DNA from: JAAYZQ01 sp034428935
GTDB lineage: Bacteria; Chloroflexota; Anaerolineae; JAAYZQ01
Assembly: GCA_034428935.1 (NCBI GenBank)
Contig: DAOUHB010000066.1
Location: forward strand, 5,088 to 69,087
Direction of reading: 5' to 3'
Length of the DNA: 64,000 nucleotides
The position numbers and the translations under genes are program-made. Below the pieces are notes generated by a model. That model saw only the letters and a list, made by a program, of their open reading frames with translations. It ran no database searches and was not told where the DNA came from. Each line of letters begins with the position of its first letter. Position 1 is the stretch's first letter. Of this stretch, positions 59,682 through 64,000 are shown piece after piece.

Positions 59682-62480
59682 GTGGCTGATAAATATATTC
59701 CCCAGGAGATCGAGCCCCGCTGGCAGGCCCGTTGGGAGGCAGACGGGCTGTATCGCTCGGTCATCGATCCCGATAAATCCAAGTACTATGCCCTGACCAT
59801 GCTGCCGTACCCCAGCGGCGATCTTCACATCGGCCATTGGTATGCCATGGCGCCTTCCGACGCCCGGGCGCGTTTCGTGCGCATGCAGGGTTACAACGTA
59901 TTGTTCCCCATAGGATTTGACGCCTTTGGCCTGCCTGCCGAGAATGCGGCCATAAACCACGGCGTCCATCCCCACACGTGGACCATGGCCAACATCGAGC
60001 GAATGCGAAAGCAACTGCGTAGCATGGGCACGATGTTCGACTGGGAGAGGGAGGCCGTTTCCTGCCTGCCCGGATATTATCGCTGGACGCAGTGGTTCTT
60101 TCGAAAGTTTTACGACGCCGGGATCGCGTACAAGGACACGGCCCCGGTGGACTTTTGCCCGAATTGCAACACGACCCTGGCCCGCGAGCAGGTGTGGGGC
60201 GAGGACCGGCATTGCGAGCGATGCGGCACCCCGGTCATTGTCAAGGACCTGGAGCAATGGTTTTTTCGCATCACCAAGTACGCCGACGAGCTCCTCGACT
60301 TTCAGAAGATCGACTGGCCCGAGCGCGTGGAGGCCATGCAGGCCAACTGGATCGGGCGCAGCGAGGGCGCCGACGTCGCTTTTCGCTCTGAAGCGGGCGA
60401 CGAGATCGTCGTCTTTACCACCCGGCCGGACACGCTCTGGGGAGCGACTTTCATGGTGCTGGCACCCGAGCATCCCCTCGTGGCACGCCTGACAGCGCCC
60501 GACCGGCAGGCCGAGGTCGCAGCCTACATACAGCAGGCGGGCCGCCAGACCGAGATCGAACGCCTGAGCACAGAAAAAGAAAAGACGGGCGTGTTTATCG
60601 GCGCCCATGCCATCAACCCCGTCAACGGCCGGCGTATCCCCATCTGGATCGCCGATTACGTCATGATGGGTTATGGCACAGGGGCGATTATGGCTGTGCC
60701 GGCCCACGACGAGCGCGATTTCGAGTTCGCCCTGAAGTTCGGCCTGGCCATCATCCCCGTCATCGACAGGCCCGACGGCGCGACGCGCAGCACCATCCCG
60801 GTCAGCTCCGTGGACGAGGGCCTGGCAAGCACCCTGGCCCAGGCAGGCATCTGTTTCGAGGAGCGGGACGGGCAATACAACGTGTCCATGCATGCCGACG
60901 ACGCCGACCGCTACGCGACCCTGCTCCGCGAGCACCTGCGGCCCGGAGCGTGGGGCGAGGTCGTCGGCGGCCGCTGGCTGTTCGTCTTTGCCGACGAGAT
61001 CCTCGAGCTGGACTCGGTGGAGGCCGACCAGGCCATCCTGGCCCGCTGCCAGGCCCTGGAGCCCGCGGCCCGGAGTTACCAGACAGCCATGGAGCTGCTG
61101 TGGAGCAGGCCCTACTACCGCGACGGGCTCTTTCACGCCGAATACGGGACCATGATCCACTCGGAAGAGTTCAGCGGCACGCCGGGCGACGTGGCCAAGG
61201 CACGCGTCACCGAGTGGCTGGAAGAAACAGGGCGGGGCCATTATCGGATCAACTACCGGCTGCACGATTGGCTCATCAGCCGCCAGCGGTATTGGGGAGC
61301 GCCAATTCCCATCGTCTACTGCCCGGATTGCGGCACGGTGCCGGTTCCTTACGAGGAGCTGCCCGTTTTGCTGCCCGAAGACGCCGTCATCCCGCCCTCG
61401 GGCGAGAACGCGCTAAAATTCCACGAGGGTTTCTTGCGGACCACTTGCCCGCAGTGCGGCGGGCCGGCAACGCGAGAGACCGACACCATGGACACCTTCA
61501 TGTGCTCGTCGTGGTACCAATACGCCTACCTGAGCCCCTACTACCGCGAAGACGAGCCGGCGCACGCCGATTCCATGCCCTTCGATCCCGCGGAGGCTGA
61601 ATACTGGCTGCCCGTGGATCTCTACACCGGCGGGATCGAGCATGCCACGATGCACCTCATTTATACCCGCTTTTTCACCAAGGTCATGCGCGACCTGGGG
61701 ATCGTCGATCTGGACGAGCCGATGACCCGGCTTTGCAATCAGGGCATCATCCTCGGCGAGGACGGGGAAAAGATGTCCAAGAGCCGGGGCAATGTCATCG
61801 CGCCGGACTCGCTGGTCGCCCGCTACGGGGCCGACACGGTGCGCGGCTACCTGATGTTCGGCTGGCGCTGGGACCAGGGTGGGCCGTGGGACTCCAAGGG
61901 CATCGAGGGCCTGACTCGCTTCTTGAACCGGGTGTGGGACAACATCCTGGAGCCTGGGCCCGGCCGCGAAGGCTCTCCCGACGACGACAAGTTGCGCGCC
62001 CTGCGTCGCAAGGTACACCAGGCCATCCGGCGCGGCACGGAAGACATGCAGAGCTTTGGCTTTAACACCTACATCGCCAACCTGATGGAGCTGAACAACG
62101 CCATGCTCAAGGCCAAAGAAGCGGGCCTGTACGGCACGGAGGCCTGGAGTGAGGCGGTGGAGGCACTGCTGCTGATGCTGGCGCCCGCTTGCCCGCACAT
62201 CGCCGAGGAGCTGTGGACCCGCACCGGGCGCCCCTACTCCATTCACGCCCAGGCCTGGCCCCAGTGGGACGAGGCGGTCGCCGCCGAGGAAACCGTCACC
62301 ATCCCGGTCCAGGTCAACGGCAAGGTGCGGGACCGCATCCAGGTGCCCGTGGACGTAGACCAGGAAACGATGCGGAGCCTGGCGCTGCAAACCGAAGGAG
62401 CAAAGAGACATCTCGAAGGCAAGACCATCGTCCAGGTGGTAGTTGTTCCAGGACGCCTGGTCAACATCGTCGTAAAATAA
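59682..62480 (+). CDS. leuS: Leucyl-tRNA synthetase
   Basis: A 932-residue class I synthetase. It has the HIGH motif HIGH (49-52, in PYPSGDLHIGHW), a Zn-binding insert (CPNCNTTLAREQ and CERCG), the CP1 editing domain with TTRPDTLWGATF and GTGAIMAVPAHDERD, and KMSKS at 697-701. The anticodon-binding and C-terminal domains are complete. A GTG at 59682 is the start because the promoter -10 box lies at 59625-59630, ruling out the upstream in-frame GTG. GAGGAG precedes at a longish distance. It charges tRNA-Leu, including the CAG form at 1363. Confidence 0.96.
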   Translation: MADKYIPQEIEPRWQARWEADGLYRSVIDPDKSKYYALTMLPYPSGDLHIGHWYAMAPSDARARFVRMQGYNVLFPIGFDAFGLPAENAAINHGVHPHTWTMANIERMRKQLRSMGTMFDWEREAVSCLPGYYRWTQWFFRKFYDAGIAYKDTAPVDFCPNCNTTLAREQVWGEDRHCERCGTPVIVKDLEQWFFRITKYADELLDFQKIDWPERVEAMQANWIGRSEGADVAFRSEAGDEIVVFTTRPDTLWGATFMVLAPEHPLVARLTAPDRQAEVAAYIQQAGRQTEIERLSTEKEKTGVFIGAHAINPVNGRRIPIWIADYVMMGYGTGAIMAVPAHDERDFEFALKFGLAIIPVIDRPDGATRSTIPVSSVDEGLASTLAQAGICFEERDGQYNVSMHADDADRYATLLREHLRPGAWGEVVGGRWLFVFADEILELDSVEADQAILARCQALEPAARSYQTAMELLWSRPYYRDGLFHAEYGTMIHSEEFSGTPGDVAKARVTEWLEETGRGHYRINYRLHDWLISRQRYWGAPIPIVYCPDCGTVPVPYEELPVLLPEDAVIPPSGENALKFHEGFLRTTCPQCGGPATRETDTMDTFMCSSWYQYAYLSPYYREDEPAHADSMPFDPAEAEYWLPVDLYTGGIEHATMHLIYTRFFTKVMRDLGIVDLDEPMTRLCNQGIILGEDGEKMSKSRGNVIAPDSLVARYGADTVRGYLMFGWRWDQGGPWDSKGIEGLTRFLNRVWDNILEPGPGREGSPDDDKLRALRRKVHQAIRRGTEDMQSFGFNTYIANLMELNNAMLKAKEAGLYGTEAWSEAVEALLLMLAPACPHIAEELWTRTGRPYSIHAQAWPQWDEAVAAEETVTIPVQVNGKVRDRIQVPVDVDQETMRSLALQTEGAKRHLEGKTIVQVVVVPGRLVNIVVK

Positions 62481-62487
62481 ACCAATG

Positions 62488-62523
62488 GCCCGGTGGCATT
62501 TTCCCGGATGCCGGCCACCGGGC
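62488..62523 (+). terminator. Hairpin after leuS
   Basis: A 10-bp perfect stem (GCCCGGTGGC/GCCACCGGGC) lies eight bases after the leuS stop. The following bases, TGTTGC, are not a T-run, so it may be a weak terminator or mRNA 3' end protector. Confidence 0.5.
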
Positions 62524-62525
62524 TG

Positions 62526-62554
62526 TTGCACTCCCATTCTGGATGCGGTATAAT
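62526..62554 (+). promoter_or_regulatory. Promoter of the second sugar transferase gene
   Basis: TTGCAC, 17 bases, consensus TATAAT on the plus strand, about 45 bases before the start codon. It begins three bases after the leuS hairpin. Confidence 0.75.
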
Positions 62555-62598
62555 ATCCTTCAGGCCGAACCGCAGGCGCCTTCACCGGGAGAAGGATG

Positions 62599-64000
62599 AT
62601 GTCAAACTGGATTGGCACAAATAGAGCGTTTCTGCGCCTTATCCTGGACGCCACCCTCACGGCCCTGGCATTGTTCCTGGGCGGTGTTATCAGTTCGGCT
62701 CTGGCAGGGCCGCAAGGGGCTCCCGCACCTGGCCTGCCTGCCGCGGTCTTTTTGCTGGCAGTCGCCACCTGGACCGTGACGGCCTTGCTGCTCTCCATCT
62801 ACGAATCGCACGATCAGCCGGCCGTAGACGAGGCGCAGGCAATCGTGGTTGGCACGGCAGTCACGACCATTATCCTGGCGGCGGCGCTGTTCTTCCTGCT
62901 ACCAGGGGCCTCGCGGCTCTCCATCCTGTTCTTTTTTGGCATGCAACTCCTGTTCCTCATCGGCTCGCGGCTGATCCTCCGGCTGGCATTGACAGTGCTC
63001 CATCTGCCACACTACATGCAGCGCCGGGTTCTGATCCTGGGTGCGGGCCCCATCGGCCGCGACATGGCGCACATGCTCGAGCGCCATCGCTGGACGGGCC
63101 TGGAGCTGGTGGGTTTTTTGGACGACGGGCTGCCGCCAGGCGCAGAGGTAGAAGGTTATCCCGTCCTGGGCTCGGTGCGCGACATGGAAGACCAGGTCCA
63201 CAGCCGGCAGATCCAGGAAGTCGTCGTCACCCTGCCCATAGCGACCTACGACGGCTTTTTCCGGCTGCTGACAGACCTCCAGTCGCTCCCGGCCAAGGTA
63301 CGCATCGTGCCCGACCACCTCAAGTCGTTCTTGTTCCGCACCAGGCTGGAGGAGTTTGCCAGCGTGCCGGTGATCACTCTGCAAAAGGCGGGCCTTACTC
63401 GCTTTGAGCGGCGGGTCAAGCGCGTTTTTGACTTGATCCTCTCGTGCGCCATGATGCCGGTGGCTGCGCCCCTTCTGGCCGTCATAGCACTCGCCATTCG
63501 CCTGGACTCGCCCGGCTCGGTACTCTACCGGCAGTCACGAGTGGGCGAAAATGGCAAGCTCTTCTCGATGGTCAAGTTCCGCTCCATGATCCAGGGTGCC
63601 GAGGAAACCGAGACGGAACCGCTCGCCTTTTCCGAGAAGGGTGAGCCTATCTACAAAGTGCCGGGGGACCTGCGGATTACCCGGGTGGGAAGGCTGCTGC
63701 GCCGGACCAGCATGGACGAGTTGCCACAGTTATGGAACGTTCTGAAGGGCGATATGAGCCTGGTGGGGCCCCGGCCGGAGCTGCCGTGGATCGTCGAGCA
63801 ATACGAGCCCTGGCAGCGGCAGCGGTTCGTCGTTCCCCAGGGCCTCACGGGATGGTGGCAGGTGAACGGCCGCAGCGACAAGCCCATGCACCTGCACACC
63901 GAGGAAGACATCTTTTACATCCAGAATTATTCCTTCTTCCTCGACGTTCGCATCCTCTGGAAAACGCTGGGAGCAGTGATCAAGGGCCGCGGGGCGTACT
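62599..64000 (+). CDS. Full-length polyprenyl-phosphate sugar-1-phosphate transferase (3' truncated by window edge)
   Basis: 467 codons are visible before the window ends, so the stop lies beyond it. It has four N-terminal membrane helices (about 12-125), then a CoA-binding-like Rossmann domain (RRVLILGAGPIGRDMAHML), then the transferase domain: VKFRSMIQGAEETETEP, DELPQLWNVLKGDMSLVGPR with the catalytic Asp-Glu, and VPQGLTGWWQVNGRSD. This is the WbaP/WcaJ/CpsE group, which puts the first sugar phosphate on undecaprenyl phosphate. ATG 62599 is used; the preceding ATG at 62596 is equally possible. It is distinct from the short enzyme at 35278 and probably starts another glycan locus to the right. 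Confidence 0.93.
   Translation, partial: MSNWIGTNRAFLRLILDATLTALALFLGGVISSALAGPQGAPAPGLPAAVFLLAVATWTVTALLLSIYESHDQPAVDEAQAIVVGTAVTTIILAAALFFLLPGASRLSILFFFGMQLLFLIGSRLILRLALTVLHLPHYMQRRVLILGAGPIGRDMAHMLERHRWTGLELVGFLDDGLPPGAEVEGYPVLGSVRDMEDQVHSRQIQEVVVTLPIATYDGFFRLLTDLQSLPAKVRIVPDHLKSFLFRTRLEEFASVPVITLQKAGLTRFERRVKRVFDLILSCAMMPVAAPLLAVIALAIRLDSPGSVLYRQSRVGENGKLFSMVKFRSMIQGAEETETEPLAFSEKGEPIYKVPGDLRITRVGRLLRRTSMDELPQLWNVLKGDMSLVGPRPELPWIVEQYEPWQRQRFVVPQGLTGWWQVNGRSDKPMHLHTEEDIFYIQNYSFFLDVRILWKTLGAVIKGRGAY

Overview
The window is GC-rich, densely packed bacterial chromosome. The organism is probably a member of the Chloroflexota (Anaerolineae or Caldilineae-like). This is an inference from the mix of mreBCD, minCDE, DUF4012, PT-rich surface proteins and GlnRS; no 16S or other taxonomic marker is present. 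It carries 50 protein-coding loci, including two cut off by the window edges and one split by a frameshift, plus four tRNAs (Leu-CAG, Gln-CTG, Ala-CGC, Ala-GGC), all with an encoded CCA end. Many sigma70-type promoters are readable (TTGNNN, 16-17 nt, TATAAT-like).

Left part (1-16.9 kb) is housekeeping. It holds the tail of a UbiB/ABC1 kinase, then on the minus strand secG, an orphan family-5 solute-binding protein, tRNA-Leu and an FtsB/DivIC-like divisome protein. A ten-gene plus-strand operon for cell shape and division-site placement follows: mreB, mreC, mreD, mrdA (PBP2), a membrane-anchored papain-like (C39-like) protein, minC, minD, minE, a rodA with a large internal insertion, and a GNAT acetyltransferase. 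Next come gltX, glnS and tRNA-Gln, so the glutaminyl-tRNA synthetase sits beside its cognate tRNA.

At 16.9-18.9 kb lies an accessory two-gene cassette on the minus strand: RloA-like AAA15 ATPase and RloB-like TOPRIM-type protein, the composition of AbiL-type phage-defence systems. It is driven by a perfect consensus promoter (TTGACA-17-TATAAT).

From 55.7 kb down to 19.0 kb the minus strand carries one very long surface-polysaccharide locus of about 36 kb. It opens with a strong promoter and a NusG/RfaH-like antiterminator paralogue. It continues through nucleotide-sugar enzymes (four SDR epimerases, a UDP-GlcNAc 2-epimerase, a membrane-anchored SDR, a DegT aminotransferase, a hexapeptide acyltransferase), a phosphoglycosyl transferase, four GT4 glycosyltransferases, AsnB, an FkbM methyltransferase, a Wzy-like polymerase and a Wzx flippase. 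Several exported proteins of unknown role are interspersed. The distal part has a Wzc-type tyrosine kinase/chain-length regulator, an O-antigen-ligase-like protein, a GT39-like membrane transferase, two paralogous clan GH-A-like exported proteins, a DUF4012 protein and a Pro/Thr-rich surface stalk. The layout reads as a complete Wzx/Wzy-type pathway with a terminal block for presenting or trimming the product at the surface.

Right part (55.8-64 kb) is housekeeping again: mazG, an MBL-fold hydrolase, two tRNA-Ala genes, a lipoprotein, a small alpha/beta hydrolase and leuS. At the edge begins a second, full-length polyprenyl-phosphate sugar transferase, which may open another glycan locus beyond the window.
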